Origin: Mangrovibrevibacter kandeliae | Lineage (GTDB): Bacteria > Pseudomonadota > Alphaproteobacteria > Rhizobiales > Rhizobiaceae | DNA: 64,000 bases | Direction of reading: 5' to 3' | NCBI RefSeq assembly: GCF_024519155.1 | Contig: NZ_JANIFJ010000005.1 | Span: 248,001 to 312,000, forward strand | Part shown: one piece after another, positions 8,988-19,388 of the stretch | How the letters are laid out: each line of letters begins with the position of its first letter | Numbering within the stretch: the first letter of the stretch is position 1 | Notes under the pieces: generated by a model | What the model saw: only the letters and a program-made list of their open reading frames with translations | What the model was told of the DNA's origin: nothing | The model's database searches: none | Translations under genes and position numbers: made by a program

Positions 8988-9551
8988 ATGGGCAAAGGGC
9001 GAAATCCGGCGGACAGCGACCTTACCGCCTTCCTCGACGGCCACGTGGTCGCCCGAGGTCCGGCGGGCGCGATCGTGACGGCGCTGCGCGAGGTCGCGGT
9101 CGATCACGGCCGCGTTCTCGTTTTCGACGGTACGGGCCGGGCGGTCGACGTCGATCTTCGGGAAACGCCGGCAGAGCCGGATGAGGGGGACGACGCGCAG
9201 GGCCGCGGCCGCGGTCGGCCGAAGCTCGGCGTGATCGCCCGCGAAGTGACGCTGCTTCCCCGCCACTGGGACTGGCTGGCAGAGCAGCGCGGCGGCGCCT
9301 CGGCTGTTCTGCGCCGGCTGATCGACGAAGCCCGCCATCGCGAGGCCCTCACCGGTCGAACGCGGGCGGCGCAGGACGCGGCTTACTGGTTCATGGCGGC
9401 GATCGCCGGCGACGAGCCAGGATTCGAGGAGGCGTCGCGGGCGCTCTATGCCGGGGATCGGCCGGGCTTCGAAGCGCGGGTCGCCGGCTGGCCGGCGGAC
9501 GTGCGCGATCACGCGATGCGGCTCGCCGGCCCGGGCTGGAGCGAAGGCTGA
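8988..9551 (+). CDS. DUF2239 family protein
   Basis: A 187-residue cytoplasmic protein. It matches the DUF2239 pattern: an N-terminal half with VLVFDGTGRAVDVDLR (about residues 43–58), then the hallmark RGRPKLGVIAREVTLLPRHW block (about 76–95) and a helical ASAVLRRLIDEAR segment. The function is unknown; the RGRPKLG stretch resembles an AT-hook, and the following helices could bind nucleic acid, which is inference. GAGGG precedes the ATG. It is divergent from the GIY-YIG gene with overlapping promoters, so the two may be co-regulated. Confidence 0.85.
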   Translation: MGKGRNPADSDLTAFLDGHVVARGPAGAIVTALREVAVDHGRVLVFDGTGRAVDVDLRETPAEPDEGDDAQGRGRGRPKLGVIAREVTLLPRHWDWLAEQRGGASAVLRRLIDEARHREALTGRTRAAQDAAYWFMAAIAGDEPGFEEASRALYAGDRPGFEARVAGWPADVRDHAMRLAGPGWSEG

Positions 9552-9691
9552 CGGCGCCGGGGCCGGCGGCAGCTTGCGCGGCGTTCGCCGGTGGACCTCG
9601 ACCGGAGGCCGTGTCACCTTCTCACAAGGGAACCACGCTAGCCTCGCGGAACGTTTCCTTCTTCCTGCGCCAGCGCGAGAGCCAGCCCGTC

Positions 9692-10417
9692 ATGACCGTG
9701 TCCGCCTCCATCCTACAGACCGCCGACGCGACGGCCGAGGGTTTCGCACACGTGCGCGACTGGGTCTTCGATCTCGACAACACGCTCTACCCACGCCACT
9801 CCAACCTGTTCTCCCAGATCGACGAGCGGATGACGCTGTTCGTCAGCCAATTCCTGCAGCTCGACGCGGAGGAGGCGCGCGCGCTGCAAAAGCGCCTCTA
9901 CCGCGAGCACGGCACGACGCTGCGGGGCCTGATGCGCGAGCACGCCGTCGACCCCGACACGTTCCTGCAGTTCGTGCACGACATCGACTACACCTGGATC
10001 GCGCCCGATCTGGCGCTGGGCGAAGAGGTGCGGGCCTTGCCGGGCCGCAAGTTCATCTTCACCAACGGCGACCGGCGGCATGCCGAGCGTGCGGCGCGTC
10101 AGCTCGGCATCCTCAACCATTTCGAGGACATCTTCGACATCGTCGCCGCCGACCTCCTGCCGAAGCCGGCAGCCGAAACCTATGACAAGTTCATGGGGCT
10201 GCACCGGATCGACGCGTCGCGGGCAGCGATGTTCGAGGACCTCGCCCGCAACCTCGAGGTGCCGAAGCGCCTCGGCATGCGCACCGTCCTTGTCGTCCCG
10301 CGCAATCTGGAGACGACCTTCGGCGATGCGTGGGAACACGAGGGTCGCGACGGCGAGCACATCGACTACATCACCGACGACCTCGCCACGTTTCTGCGGC
10401 GGGTGCGACCGGCCTGA
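9692..10417 (+). CDS. HAD-family pyrimidine 5'-nucleotidase
   Basis: This 241-residue HAD hydrolase of the SDT1/PHM8-like pyrimidine 5'-nucleotidase group dephosphorylates UMP/CMP-type nucleotides. Motif I is VFDLDNTLYP near residue 26 (nucleophile Asp), motif II is FTNGDRRHAERA near 120, and the motif III/IV region includes LLPKPAAETYDKF and MFEDLARNLEVPKRLGM. The helical cap lies between. ATG at 9692 was chosen because homology starts soon after it; an in-frame start at 9611 is possible. It is often found near dapD/argB in Rhizobiales, as here. Confidence 0.88.
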   Translation: MTVSASILQTADATAEGFAHVRDWVFDLDNTLYPRHSNLFSQIDERMTLFVSQFLQLDAEEARALQKRLYREHGTTLRGLMREHAVDPDTFLQFVHDIDYTWIAPDLALGEEVRALPGRKFIFTNGDRRHAERAARQLGILNHFEDIFDIVAADLLPKPAAETYDKFMGLHRIDASRAAMFEDLARNLEVPKRLGMRTVLVVPRNLETTFGDAWEHEGRDGEHIDYITDDLATFLRRVRPA

Positions 10418-10420
10418 CGC

Positions 10421-10705
10421 TCAGTCGCCGAGGCGCGAACGATCCGGCCGAGCGAGAGACGCACCCGGATCGGTGTCGCCCGGCATCGGTGCACCGGAGG
10501 TCAGCCCAGTGCCGCTCCGGCGGTTGGCCTTCAGCACCTCGTCCATCTGCTCTCCAGGATCGCCGGCTTCGTCGCGGCCCGCCGCCCGACGGTCGGCTTC
10601 GCTCGCCGGATCGCTGTCCGTCGCATCCGCGGTTTTCGGCGTGATCGTCTCCGGAACGTCCTTGTCCTGCTGCGCACGGATCATGTCGGCGTTCGGATCG
10701 GACAT
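10421..10705 (-). CDS. conserved disordered hypothetical protein (94 aa)
   Basis: ATG at 10705 follows GGGAG. The protein begins [20 protein letters not shown] and is almost entirely charged or small residues, with [28 protein letters not shown] in the middle. It is predicted to be intrinsically disordered with no membrane segment. It lies just downstream of the LOG-family gene on the same strand. I have no function to offer. Confidence 0.65.
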   Translation of the reverse strand: MSDPNADMIRAQQDKDVPETITPKTADATDSDPASEADRRAAGRDEAGDPGEQMDEVLKANRRSGTGLTSGAPMPGDTDPGASLARPDRSRLGD

Positions 10706-10782
10706 CGGTTCGGCTCCCATTGCGTCGCATCGCGCGCATCCGCGCTTCTGCGGCAACGGTCGCCTGTGGCCGCGGTTCCGGC

Positions 10783-11637
10783 TCAGAACTTGTAGAAGTC
10801 GCGGATCATCGCCCAGCCGTCTTCGGCCGTATCCGCATACTGGATGAGACCGACATCGTCGGGCGCGATGGTCCCCTCCTCGGCCAGGGCCTCGACGTTG
10901 ATGACCCGCCGCCAAAAGCTCTCGCCGAACAGGATCACCGGGATGCGGGCCATGCGCTTGGTCTGGATCAGGGTCAGTGCCTCGAACAGCTCGTCGAGCG
11001 TGCCGAAGCCGCCCGGGAAGATCGCCATCGCCTTCGCCCGCAGCAGGAAGTGCATCTTGCGGATGGCGAAGTAGTGGAACTTGAAGCAGAGCTCGGGCGT
11101 CGCGTAGCGGTTCGGCGCCTGCTCGTGCGGGAGCGTGATGTTGAGCGCGATGGACGGTGCGCCGACGTCCGAGGCGCCGCGATTGCCCGCCTCCATAACG
11201 CCTGGCCCACCGCCGGTGACGATCACGAACTCCTTGCCGCCGTGGGTCGTCGCGGAGTGCTGCGAGCACAGCCGGGCGAAGCGCCGCGCCTCCTCGTAAT
11301 AGTGCGAATTGGCCTCAAGGCTGCGCTTCTGTGCCTCGTTGCGCGCCGCCCAGGCCGCCGTGCCCGGCTCGGGAATGCGCGCGCCACCGAACAGGACGAC
11401 CGTGGACTCGATGCCCGCCTCGAGCAGCGCCATCTCCGGCTTCATCCATTCGAGCTGCAGGCGCACGCCGCGCGTCTCGTCCCCCGTCAGGAAGTCGGCA
11501 TCGTCGTAGGCGAGGCGGTAGGTCGGCGAACGGCTCTGCGGCGTGTCGACCTTCGCGTCGCGTCGGTCCCGGTCGCGGTCGGTGCGCGAGCTCGGAAACG
11601 GATCCCAGGACGGCTGCTGCGGCTTCTTGTCGGTCAT
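10783..11637 (-). CDS. LOG-family protein (TIGR00730 Rossmann fold)
   Basis: The 284 residues include a disordered basic leader (about 1–40) and then the LOG fold. Both family signatures are present: [14 protein letters not shown] near residue 146 and [19 protein letters not shown] near 213, carrying the catalytic Arg/Glu positions. Characterised members are cytokinin nucleoside 5'-monophosphate phosphoribohydrolases or more general nucleotide 5'-monophosphate nucleosidases. The long form with [16 protein letters not shown] is typical of bacterial type II LOGs. Plant-associated lifestyle is possible but not implied by this gene alone. Confidence 0.88.
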   Translation of the reverse strand: MTDKKPQQPSWDPFPSSRTDRDRDRRDAKVDTPQSRSPTYRLAYDDADFLTGDETRGVRLQLEWMKPEMALLEAGIESTVVLFGGARIPEPGTAAWAARNEAQKRSLEANSHYYEEARRFARLCSQHSATTHGGKEFVIVTGGGPGVMEAGNRGASDVGAPSIALNITLPHEQAPNRYATPELCFKFHYFAIRKMHFLLRAKAMAIFPGGFGTLDELFEALTLIQTKRMARIPVILFGESFWRRVINVEALAEEGTIAPDDVGLIQYADTAEDGWAMIRDFYKF

Positions 11638-11739
11638 CGTCGACTTTCACGTCTTCTGAGATCCGGCACGGTGCCGGTTCGGTTGACCCCCGAAGGGCCT
11701 TTTACTAGAGCCGAGGAGAGGTTTGAACAGGAGCCAGAG

Positions 11740-12565
<826 letters not shown>

Positions 12566-12588
<23 letters not shown>

Positions 12589-13600
12589 GCGCCAGCGACG
12601 GGACGACCCGGCCGGACTTCGTCGAGAGGCGCGCGGTCTTGCCGACCGGCGCTTCGCCGGGCGCCGCCTGGCGGAAGACGATGTCGGCGATCGGCGTACC
12701 GGCGCCGGCGCTGACCGACGCCGGCCGATCGGCGACCATCGGCCCGCTCGCCGGCAGGATCATCTGGGAGATCGCGAGCGCTGCGCCCGGCACCCCGGCG
12801 GCGCCGGGTCCCGACGTCAGCGCCACGAGGGCGGGGTTGGCGGGGGCCGGAGCCTTCGCCTGCGGCAGGACGGCGGCAACCGCGCTGCCGGCCGGCGTCG
12901 CGGCGGCGCTGGCCACGGTGACGCTGAGCGGCGCACCGTCGGCCGAAGCCACCAGCGTCTCGCCCGGCTGCGGGAAGCCTCGCGGCACCTCCTCGTGCAT
13001 GTGCACGCGCCGCCGCTCGATCGCCGCCATGTGCTGCTTGACCGCGCCGCAATAGGCCATGGAAGCCGGCGACATGACGGTCGAACGGTGGCCGGCCTTG
13101 TACTTCATCGCCGCCTGGCAGACGTCGCCATCGCCTCGTTCCCACGCACCGGCGAGGTACTTCATGCCGTAGCGCAGGTTGGTGTCGGGATCATAGAGCG
13201 CCTCCACCGGGCCGCTGAAGCCGAGGCTGCGGGCGGTGCGCGGCTGGATCTGCGACAGGCCGTAGACGCCGACGCCCTTGGCCTTCGGATTGTAGTGGCT
13301 CTCGACCCGGACCACCGCATAGGCGAAGTCGGTCGGCAGATGGTTCTCTTCGGCGTAGGTCTCGATCAGCCGGTCGATCTTGGCGTCGCCGCTGATGGTG
13401 GTCGGCGTCGCGGCCTGCGCCTCCATCGCGACGTCGGTCGTCGCGAGCGCCTGGGTGCTGTCGAGCGGCTTGGTCTGCGGCACAGGAACGGCGTTTTCGG
13501 CGAGCGCCGTCGGGCCGTTGGCGACGCAGGCGCCGAGCATCAACGGCAGGATCGCCGCCGCGATCGCAGGTCTGGACACGCGTCTCGCCTTCGCGCCCAT
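12566..13600 (-). CDS. lipoprotein lytic transglycosylase (SLT domain)
   Basis: Residues 1–25 form a lipoprotein signal peptide with the lipobox LGAC, so the mature protein should be tethered to the envelope. The SLT domain (about 70–180) contains [10 protein letters not shown] with the catalytic Glu, then [17 protein letters not shown] and [18 protein letters not shown]. It cleaves the MurNAc–GlcNAc bond of peptidoglycan. The C-terminal 150 residues are Ala/Pro-rich and poorly conserved. I chose ATG 13600 for a normal signal length; ATG 13630 is an alternative with a better ribosome site. The last codons overlap the end of dapD. Confidence 0.85.
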
Positions 13601-13790
13601 TCGATGCGCGGTTCCCAGACCCGTTCGCATGCACACGTCCCCGTGATCCCCGCCCACCGGTCTCGACTGCGATCCCGGCCGAATTGCGGCGGAGCTTGCG
13701 TCGGGCACCATTCGTTAAGCTTGCATGCGCCATACTGTCCGGCAAGGCTTTGCGCTTGGCCGCCCTCGCGCCTTTCGCTAATCACGGTTC

Positions 13791-14990
13791 ATGAGCCGGT
13801 TTCCCATCGATCCGACGTCGATCCTGATCGACCTGATCCGCTGCCCCTCGGTCACTCCACGCGAGGCCGGCGCGCTCGACGCGCTCGACGCCGCGCTGGC
13901 TCCCCTCGGCTTCACGGTCGAGCGGCCGACCTTCCACGAAGCCGGCGCCGCCGACGTGGAGAACCTGTTCGCAAGGCGCGGCTCGAGCGGCCCGCACCTC
14001 GTCTTTGCCGGCCATACGGACGTCGTGCCGCCCGGCGAGGCCGGCGCCTGGCGCTTCCCGCCCTTCGCCGGGGAAATTGCCGACGGCGCGCTCTACGGCC
14101 GCGGCGCGGTGGACATGAAGGGCGGCATCGCCTGCTTCGTCGCTGCCGTCGCCCGGATCGTCGACGCGGACGGCGACCTGCCCGGCCAGGTGTCCCTGCT
14201 GATCACCGGGGACGAGGAGGGACCGGCGGTCAACGGCACGGTGAAGCTGCTCGACTGGGCCCGCGCCCGCGGCGAGCGCTTCGACGCCTGCGTGGTGGGA
14301 GAGCCGACCAATCCCGACGCGATGGGCGACATGATCAAGGTCGGCCGGCGCGGTTCGCTCTCCGCCACGCTGACGGTCGCCGGACGGCAGGGTCACGTCG
14401 CCTATCCCCATCTTGCCGACAACCCGGTGCGCGGCCTCGTGACCTTGCTCGACGCCCTCATGGCCGAGCCGCTGGATGCCGGCAGCGAGCGGTTCCAGCC
14501 GTCCAACCTCGAAGTGACCACCATCGACGTCGGCAACCCGTCGACCAACGTCATCCCGGCGGAGGCGAAGGCCGGCTTCAACATCCGCTTCAACGACCGC
14601 TGGTCGGTGGCGAGCCTGAAGGCCGAGATCGAGCGGCGGCTGGCCGAGGCCGCGCGCGACCTGCGGCTGCGGCCGGGCAAGGACGCGCCGGTCCGCTACG
14701 ACCTCGTCTGGCGCTCGCCGGCCTCCGACGCCTTCTTCACCAGCGACGCGCCGCTGACGCAGACCCTCTCGGACGCCATTGAGGCCGTGACCGGCCGACG
14801 CCCGGCGCTGTCGACCTCCGGCGGCACCTCCGACGCGCGCTTCATCAAGGACCACTGCCCGGTGGTGGAGTTCGGCCTCGTTGGCCAGACCATGCACATG
14901 GTCGACGAATGCGTCGCCCTCGCCGACCTCGAAAGCCTCACCCGCATCTACGAGACCTTCATCCGCGGCTGGTTCCGCGCGCGAGCGTAA
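13791..14990 (+). CDS. dapE: succinyl-diaminopimelate desuccinylase
   Basis: The 399-residue M20-family dizinc hydrolase removes succinate from N-succinyl-LL-DAP in lysine/DAP synthesis. Metal and catalytic motifs are present: GHTDVVPPG (about 74–82), [10 protein letters not shown] (about 103–112), [12 protein letters not shown] (about 142) and the C-terminal MHMVDE. The dimerisation lid sits in the middle (180–290). The membrane protein gene starts five bases after the dapE stop, so the two are co-transcribed. Confidence 0.97.
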   Translation: MSRFPIDPTSILIDLIRCPSVTPREAGALDALDAALAPLGFTVERPTFHEAGAADVENLFARRGSSGPHLVFAGHTDVVPPGEAGAWRFPPFAGEIADGALYGRGAVDMKGGIACFVAAVARIVDADGDLPGQVSLLITGDEEGPAVNGTVKLLDWARARGERFDACVVGEPTNPDAMGDMIKVGRRGSLSATLTVAGRQGHVAYPHLADNPVRGLVTLLDALMAEPLDAGSERFQPSNLEVTTIDVGNPSTNVIPAEAKAGFNIRFNDRWSVASLKAEIERRLAEAARDLRLRPGKDAPVRYDLVWRSPASDAFFTSDAPLTQTLSDAIEAVTGRRPALSTSGGTSDARFIKDHCPVVEFGLVGQTMHMVDECVALADLESLTRIYETFIRGWFRARA

Positions 14991-14994
14991 GCCG

Positions 14995-15588
14995 ATGCCG
15001 GGCCTTGCCGAGATCCTCCGCCAGTTCCAGGGTGCGGCGCTCCTGATGCGCGGCAAGGAAGAGGGGCTGAAGCTCCTCGACCTGTCGGCCGACGGCTTCT
15101 GGACGTCGTTCTTCGCGATCGTCGTGGCGCTGCCGCCGATGATCCTGTCCTGGATCGAGTTCCAGTGGATCGAGGCGCCGGGCTCACCCGACCTCTCGCC
15201 CGATCCGGTGGACGCCTATGCCGCCCACGCCATCGCCGACCTGATCGCCTGGATCCTGCCGGTCGCCATCCTGATGCTGCTCGCCCGGCGCATGGGCATG
15301 TCGCGCAAGATCGGGCCGCTTGTGGTCGCCTCCAACTGGGGCGGCGCGCTGCTCGCCTGGATCTTCTCGCCCTACTGGGTGCTGCTGATCCTCGCCGGGC
15401 GCGGTCCGGCGACCAGCCTGCTCGGCCTCCTCGCCACCATCGCCTCGATCATCCTCACGGTGCGGCTCGTCTCGCTGTCGATCGGCCGCGACCTTCCCAT
15501 CGCCGTCGCCGTCGTCGCGCTGATGGTGATCGCCTCACTCGTCAGCTACGGCCTCGTCATGGACGTCACCGGCGTCCCCCTCATCTGA
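14995..15588 (+). CDS. multi-pass membrane protein of unknown function
   Basis: A 197-residue protein. After a soluble N-terminus ([26 protein letters not shown]) it has about five hydrophobic helices (from residue 37 onward). ATG at 14995 lies five bases after dapE, giving a dapE-linked unit that is common in Rhizobiales. It resembles small YIP1-like or 'transporter' annotations, but I cannot assign a function. The last 54 bases overlap the convergent truA gene. Confidence 0.75.
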   Translation: MPGLAEILRQFQGAALLMRGKEEGLKLLDLSADGFWTSFFAIVVALPPMILSWIEFQWIEAPGSPDLSPDPVDAYAAHAIADLIAWILPVAILMLLARRMGMSRKIGPLVVASNWGGALLAWIFSPYWVLLILAGRGPATSLLGLLATIASIILTVRLVSLSIGRDLPIAVAVVALMVIASLVSYGLVMDVTGVPLI

Positions 15589-16371
15589 GACGTTCCCCGC
15601 ATCGGATGTGAAGCGCCGGAGCTTCGCGCCCGGTCGATACTCGACTTCCGTCAGATAGAGCCCGTCCGGCGGCGCCACCGGACCGCAGCGTTTGCGATCC
15701 CGCGCACCGAGCGCCGCCACGAGATCCTCGTCCGTCCAGCGCCCCTCGCCGATCAGCTTCAGCGAGCCAGCGAAGGAGCGAATCTGGTTGTGCAGGAAGG
15801 ACTGCGCGGAGGCGCGGATGTGCACCTCGTCGCCGGCGGCCAAGACGTCGAGGCGCTCCAGCGTGCGCACCGGGTTCTTCGCCTGGCAGTGGGTCGAGCG
15901 GAAGGTGGTGAAGTCGTGGGTGCCGAGGAGCCGCTTGGCGGCCCGGTCCATCGCCGCGACGTCGAGCGGCTTCCACACCCACCAGACCTGGCCGCGCAGC
16001 AGCGCGGCGGGCGGGCGCCGGTTGAGGATGCGGTAGAGATAGTGCCGCTGGAAGGCCGTGAAGCGGGCGTCGAAGCTTTCGGGCACCGCCTCGACCGACA
16101 GGATCGAGGTCGCCTCCTCCCGCAGATGCGCGTTGAGCGCGTCGCGCACCGTGTCGGCCGCCCAGTCGCGCGTCAGGTCGAGATGCGCGACCTGGCCGCT
16201 GGCGTGGACACCGGCGTCGGTCCGCCCGGCACCGAACAGCGTGCGCTCCTCGCCGGCGAAGGCGAGCACCGCCGCCTCGATCGCCGCCTGCACCGACCAG
16301 CCGTTCGCCTGGCGCTGCCAGCCGCAATAGGGCCGGCCGTCATACTCGATCGTCAGCTTGTAACGCGGCAT
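15535..16371 (-). CDS. truA: tRNA pseudouridine(38-40) synthase
   Basis: This 278-residue enzyme isomerises U38–U40 in the tRNA anticodon arm. The catalytic Asp is in [14 protein letters not shown] (about residues 47–60), with [12 protein letters not shown] at the N-terminus and the [14 protein letters not shown] block near 205. An acidic, Asp/Glu/Gly-rich tail of about 25 residues extends past the family core and overlaps the convergent membrane-protein gene by 54 bases. It starts four bases after the fmt stop, making it the last gene of def–fmt–truA. Confidence 0.96.
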   Translation of the reverse strand: MPRYKLTIEYDGRPYCGWQRQANGWSVQAAIEAAVLAFAGEERTLFGAGRTDAGVHASGQVAHLDLTRDWAADTVRDALNAHLREEATSILSVEAVPESFDARFTAFQRHYLYRILNRRPPAALLRGQVWWVWKPLDVAAMDRAAKRLLGTHDFTTFRSTHCQAKNPVRTLERLDVLAAGDEVHIRASAQSFLHNQIRSFAGSLKLIGEGRWTDEDLVAALGARDRKRCGPVAPPDGLYLTEVEYRPGAKLRRFTSDAGNVSDEGDAGDVHDEAVADE

Positions 16372-16375
16372 CGGA

Positions 16376-17338
16376 TCAGTCCGTGCGGCCGAGGCGCGCG
16401 CCCCCGGGAACGGTCGCGCCGCGCAGGAAGGCGTCGGCTGTCACCGGCTTGCCGCCGGCCCGCTGCAGGTCGAGGAGCCGGACCGCGCCCGAACCGCAGG
16501 CGATCCGCAAACCGTCGTCCAGAACCTCGCCCGGCGCACCGCCGCCGGCATCCTCGACGGCCCGCAGAAGCTTCACCCGCTCCGGGCCGTTGCCGCCGTC
16601 GAGGGTGGTCCAGGCGCCGGGAAAGGGTGAGAAGCCGTTGATCCGGCCGCGCACCGCAGCGGCGGACTGCGTCCAGTCGATCTCCGCCTCGCTCTTGTCG
16701 ATCTTGCGGGCGTAGACCGCCTCGCGGCCGGTGTGGGCAGCGATCGCGTCCTGCTCCTCGAAGGCGAGCGCGCCGGCTTCCAGCCGCGCCAGCGCCTCCG
16801 CCATCAGCCGGGCGGAGAGCGGCGCGAGACGGTCGTGCAGCTCGCCGGCCGTCTCGGTCGCGCCGATCGAAACCCGTTCGGTCAGCGCCACCGGCCCGGT
16901 GTCGAGGCCGGCTTCCATCCGCATCACCATCATGCCGGTCTCCGCGTCGCCTGCCTCGACCGCCCGCTGGATCGGCGCCGCGCCGCGCCAGCGCGGCAGC
17001 AGCGAGGCATGCCCGTTGAGGCAGCCGAAGCGCGGCGCGTCGAGCACCGGCCGGGGCAGGAGGAGACCGTACGCGACGACCACCGCGACGTCCGCATCGA
17101 GCCCCGCGAACTCGGCCTGGTCCACAGGATCGCGCAGCCGCTGCGGGTGGCGGACGGGAAGACCGAGCCGCTCCGCTTCCACCTGAACCGGCGAGGGCGT
17201 CAGGGCCAGCCCGCGCCGGCCGCTGGCGCGCGGCGGCTGCGTGTAGACCGCGGCGATCGCGTGTCCCGCCTGATGCAGCGCCGTGAGCGTCGGCACCGAG
17301 AAGGCCGGCGTGCCCATGAAGATCACGCGCAGCGTCAT
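16376..17338 (-). CDS. fmt: methionyl-tRNA formyltransferase
   Basis: A 320-residue protein that formylates initiator Met-tRNA using 10-formyl-THF. It shows [12 protein letters not shown] at the N-terminus, the catalytic [19 protein letters not shown] block near residues 108–126 (Asn, His), and [12 protein letters not shown] with the conserved Asp. The C-terminal OB-like domain follows. GGGGAGGG precedes the ATG. It is co-directional with def upstream (40-base gap) and truA downstream. Confidence 0.97.
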   Translation of the reverse strand: MTLRVIFMGTPAFSVPTLTALHQAGHAIAAVYTQPPRASGRRGLALTPSPVQVEAERLGLPVRHPQRLRDPVDQAEFAGLDADVAVVVAYGLLLPRPVLDAPRFGCLNGHASLLPRWRGAAPIQRAVEAGDAETGMMVMRMEAGLDTGPVALTERVSIGATETAGELHDRLAPLSARLMAEALARLEAGALAFEEQDAIAAHTGREAVYARKIDKSEAEIDWTQSAAAVRGRINGFSPFPGAWTTLDGGNGPERVKLLRAVEDAGGGAPGEVLDDGLRIACGSGAVRLLDLQRAGGKPVTADAFLRGATVPGGARLGRTD

Positions 17339-17378
17339 CGCCTGCCCTCCCCGCTCCTCGCCCGGCGCATCGCCGACC

Positions 17379-17891
17379 TCATGCGCTGCGGCGCGCCGCC
17401 TTGGTGAACTTCTTCACCACCATGTCGCGCTTCAGCTTGGAGATGTGGTCGATGAAGAGGACGCCGTTGAGGTGGTCGATCTCGTGCTGCAGGCAGGTGG
17501 CGAGCAGCCCCTCGGCCTCGAGCTCGTGCATCGCCCCGTCGAGACCGAGATGGCGCACCGTGACGCTCGCCGGCCGCTCGACCTCCGCATAGTAGTCGGG
17601 GATCGACAGGCAGCCCTCTTCGTAGACCGATACGCTGTCGGAGGTCGCGACGATCTCGGGATTGAGGAAGATCTGCGGCGCCTTCGGCTCCTCCTCCTTG
17701 CTGAGGTCGATCACCAGCATGCGCAGCGGCTCGCCGACCTGGATCGCGGCGAGGCCGATGCCTGGCGCGTCGTACATCGTCTCCAGCATGTCGTCGGCGA
17801 AGCGCCGGATCGTCTCGTCGACCCGCTCGACCGGGCTCGAGACTTGGCGCAGCAGGGGATCGGGCAGGATGATGAGCGGCTTGATGGTCAT
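17379..17891 (-). CDS. def: peptide deformylase
   Basis: A 170-residue metalloenzyme that removes the N-formyl group from nascent proteins. All three motifs are canonical: [10 protein letters not shown] (about 44–53), EGCLSIP (about 91–97, metal-binding Cys) and HEIDHLNG (about 136–143, two His ligands and catalytic Glu). ATG at 17891 gives the standard N-terminus [15 protein letters not shown]; an upstream ATG at 17930 would add 13 unrelated residues. It is the first gene of def–fmt–truA and divergent from rmuC. Confidence 0.97.
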   Translation of the reverse strand: MTIKPLIILPDPLLRQVSSPVERVDETIRRFADDMLETMYDAPGIGLAAIQVGEPLRMLVIDLSKEEEPKAPQIFLNPEIVATSDSVSVYEEGCLSIPDYYAEVERPASVTVRHLGLDGAMHELEAEGLLATCLQHEIDHLNGVLFIDHISKLKRDMVVKKFTKAARRSA

Positions 17892-18017
17892 GGCCGTGAG
17901 GTAATGTCTGCGCCAGCGCCGGTCAATCAAAACAAGGTGGACCTCGGACCTGCTGCGCCGTCTCGATGTTCATGGTTTGATCTAGTCATCATCGAGCCGT
18001 TGCAGTAGGCTGTGTCC

Positions 18018-19193
18018 ATGTCGTCCGTGCTCGCTTTCCTTCATCGACCGCTTCTCGTCACGCCCGCCGGGGTCGTCGACGTCGCGATCGCCTTCGTTCT
18101 GGTCGGTCTGGTGCTCATCGGCTGGAGCCTCCTCGCGCAGGGCCGGCTGCGCCGCCGTGTCCGCGAGGCCGAACGCGGCGCAGGAGACGCCACCGACCGG
18201 CTCGAGGCGATCCTCAGGGCGCAGACCGAGATGACGGGCCGGATGCAGACGATGGCCGAGATCTTCGGGTCCCGGCAGGCGGATCTGACCCGCGTCCTGT
18301 CGGACCGGCTGGACGGGCTGACGCACCGCGTCGGGCACTCGATCCAGGAGACGACGCGCGAGACTCGCACCAGCCTCGGCAATCTGGCGGAGCGGCTGGC
18401 GGCGATCGACAAGGCGCAGGCCGAGATCGCGGCGCTCGCCGGCGAGATGGTCCAGTTGCAGGACATCCTGTCCGACAAACAGGCGCGCGGCGCCTTCGGT
18501 CAGGCGCGCATGGAGGCGATCATCCGCGACGGGCTGCCACCCGGGGGCTACAGCTTCCAGGCGACGCTGTCGAACGGCAAGCGGCCGGATTGCCTGATCC
18601 TCATGCCGAACGGCGCGCCGGGTCTTGCCATCGACGCCAAGTTTCCGCTCGAGTCCTGGAGCGGCTTCCGGCAGGCGGAGGACGACGCCACGCGATCCGC
18701 CGCCGCGCAACGCCTGCGCCGCGACATGGACGTGCATGTGCGCGCCATCTCGGAAAAGTACCTGATCGCCGGAGAGACGCAGGAGACCGCCTTCCTCTTC
18801 GTGCCGTCCGAAGCGATCGTCGCGGACCTGCACGACAGCTTCCCCGACATCGTGCAGCGCGCCTACCGGGCGCGCGTCGTCATCGTCTCGCCGACGCTCA
18901 TGATGGTCTGCGTCCAGGTGGTTCAGGCTCTGACGCGCAACGCCCGCATGCGGCGGGAGGCCGGCCGTATCCAGCAGGAGGTGCGGCTGCTGATGGAGGA
19001 TCTGGCGCGGCTCGATGCACGGGTCGGCGCGTTGAAGTCGCACTTCGTCCAGACCGGACGCGACGTCGATCAGATCCTCGTCTCGACCGGCAAGCTCCTG
19101 CGGCGGAGCGAACGGATCGAAGCGGTCGAACTGGGCGACGCGGCGGGGGAGGAAGTACCGCAAGCCGAAGGACAAGCAGCCTTTTCAGCTTGA
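18018..19193 (+). CDS. rmuC: DNA recombination protein RmuC
   Basis: A 391-residue protein. An N-terminal membrane segment (about 15–37) is followed by a long coiled coil (about 45–150) and the RmuC nuclease-like domain. The latter shows PDCLILMPNG, LAIDAKFPLESW (about 206), FVPSEAIVADL and the family block SPTLMMVCVQVVQALTR. RmuC limits inversions at short inverted repeats; its PD-(D/E)XK-like core is implied by the DAKFP motif. ATG 18018 was taken over the GTG two codons upstream. The neighbourhood next to def is common in Rhizobiales. Confidence 0.92.
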   Translation: MSSVLAFLHRPLLVTPAGVVDVAIAFVLVGLVLIGWSLLAQGRLRRRVREAERGAGDATDRLEAILRAQTEMTGRMQTMAEIFGSRQADLTRVLSDRLDGLTHRVGHSIQETTRETRTSLGNLAERLAAIDKAQAEIAALAGEMVQLQDILSDKQARGAFGQARMEAIIRDGLPPGGYSFQATLSNGKRPDCLILMPNGAPGLAIDAKFPLESWSGFRQAEDDATRSAAAQRLRRDMDVHVRAISEKYLIAGETQETAFLFVPSEAIVADLHDSFPDIVQRAYRARVVIVSPTLMMVCVQVVQALTRNARMRREAGRIQQEVRLLMEDLARLDARVGALKSHFVQTGRDVDQILVSTGKLLRRSERIEAVELGDAAGEEVPQAEGQAAFSA

Positions 19194-19231
19194 CATGCAG
19201 CCGGCGAGCGGGGGCCGAAGCTGAAAGGCTG
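19177..19231 (+). terminator. inverted repeat spanning the rmuC stop codon
   Basis: AGCCTTTTCAGCT (19178–19190), which reaches the TGA stop of rmuC, is matched by AGCTGAAAGGCT (19219–19230) with one extra T in the left arm and a loop of about 28 bases. There is no T-tract. It could end the rmuC transcript or protect its 3' end. Confidence 0.35.
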
Positions 19232-19388
19232 GGCGGACAGCGCGGAGCAAGACAGCGCTCCGCAGCCCCATCGCATCGACGGCTATGCTGTTTATGACCA
19301 AAAGGTAAAATTCGAATGGATCGTTTCGGTCGGCCGCACGTTCTTTGGCCAGTAGATCATCAACTCATACGGTCTTTTGGACACCTTC

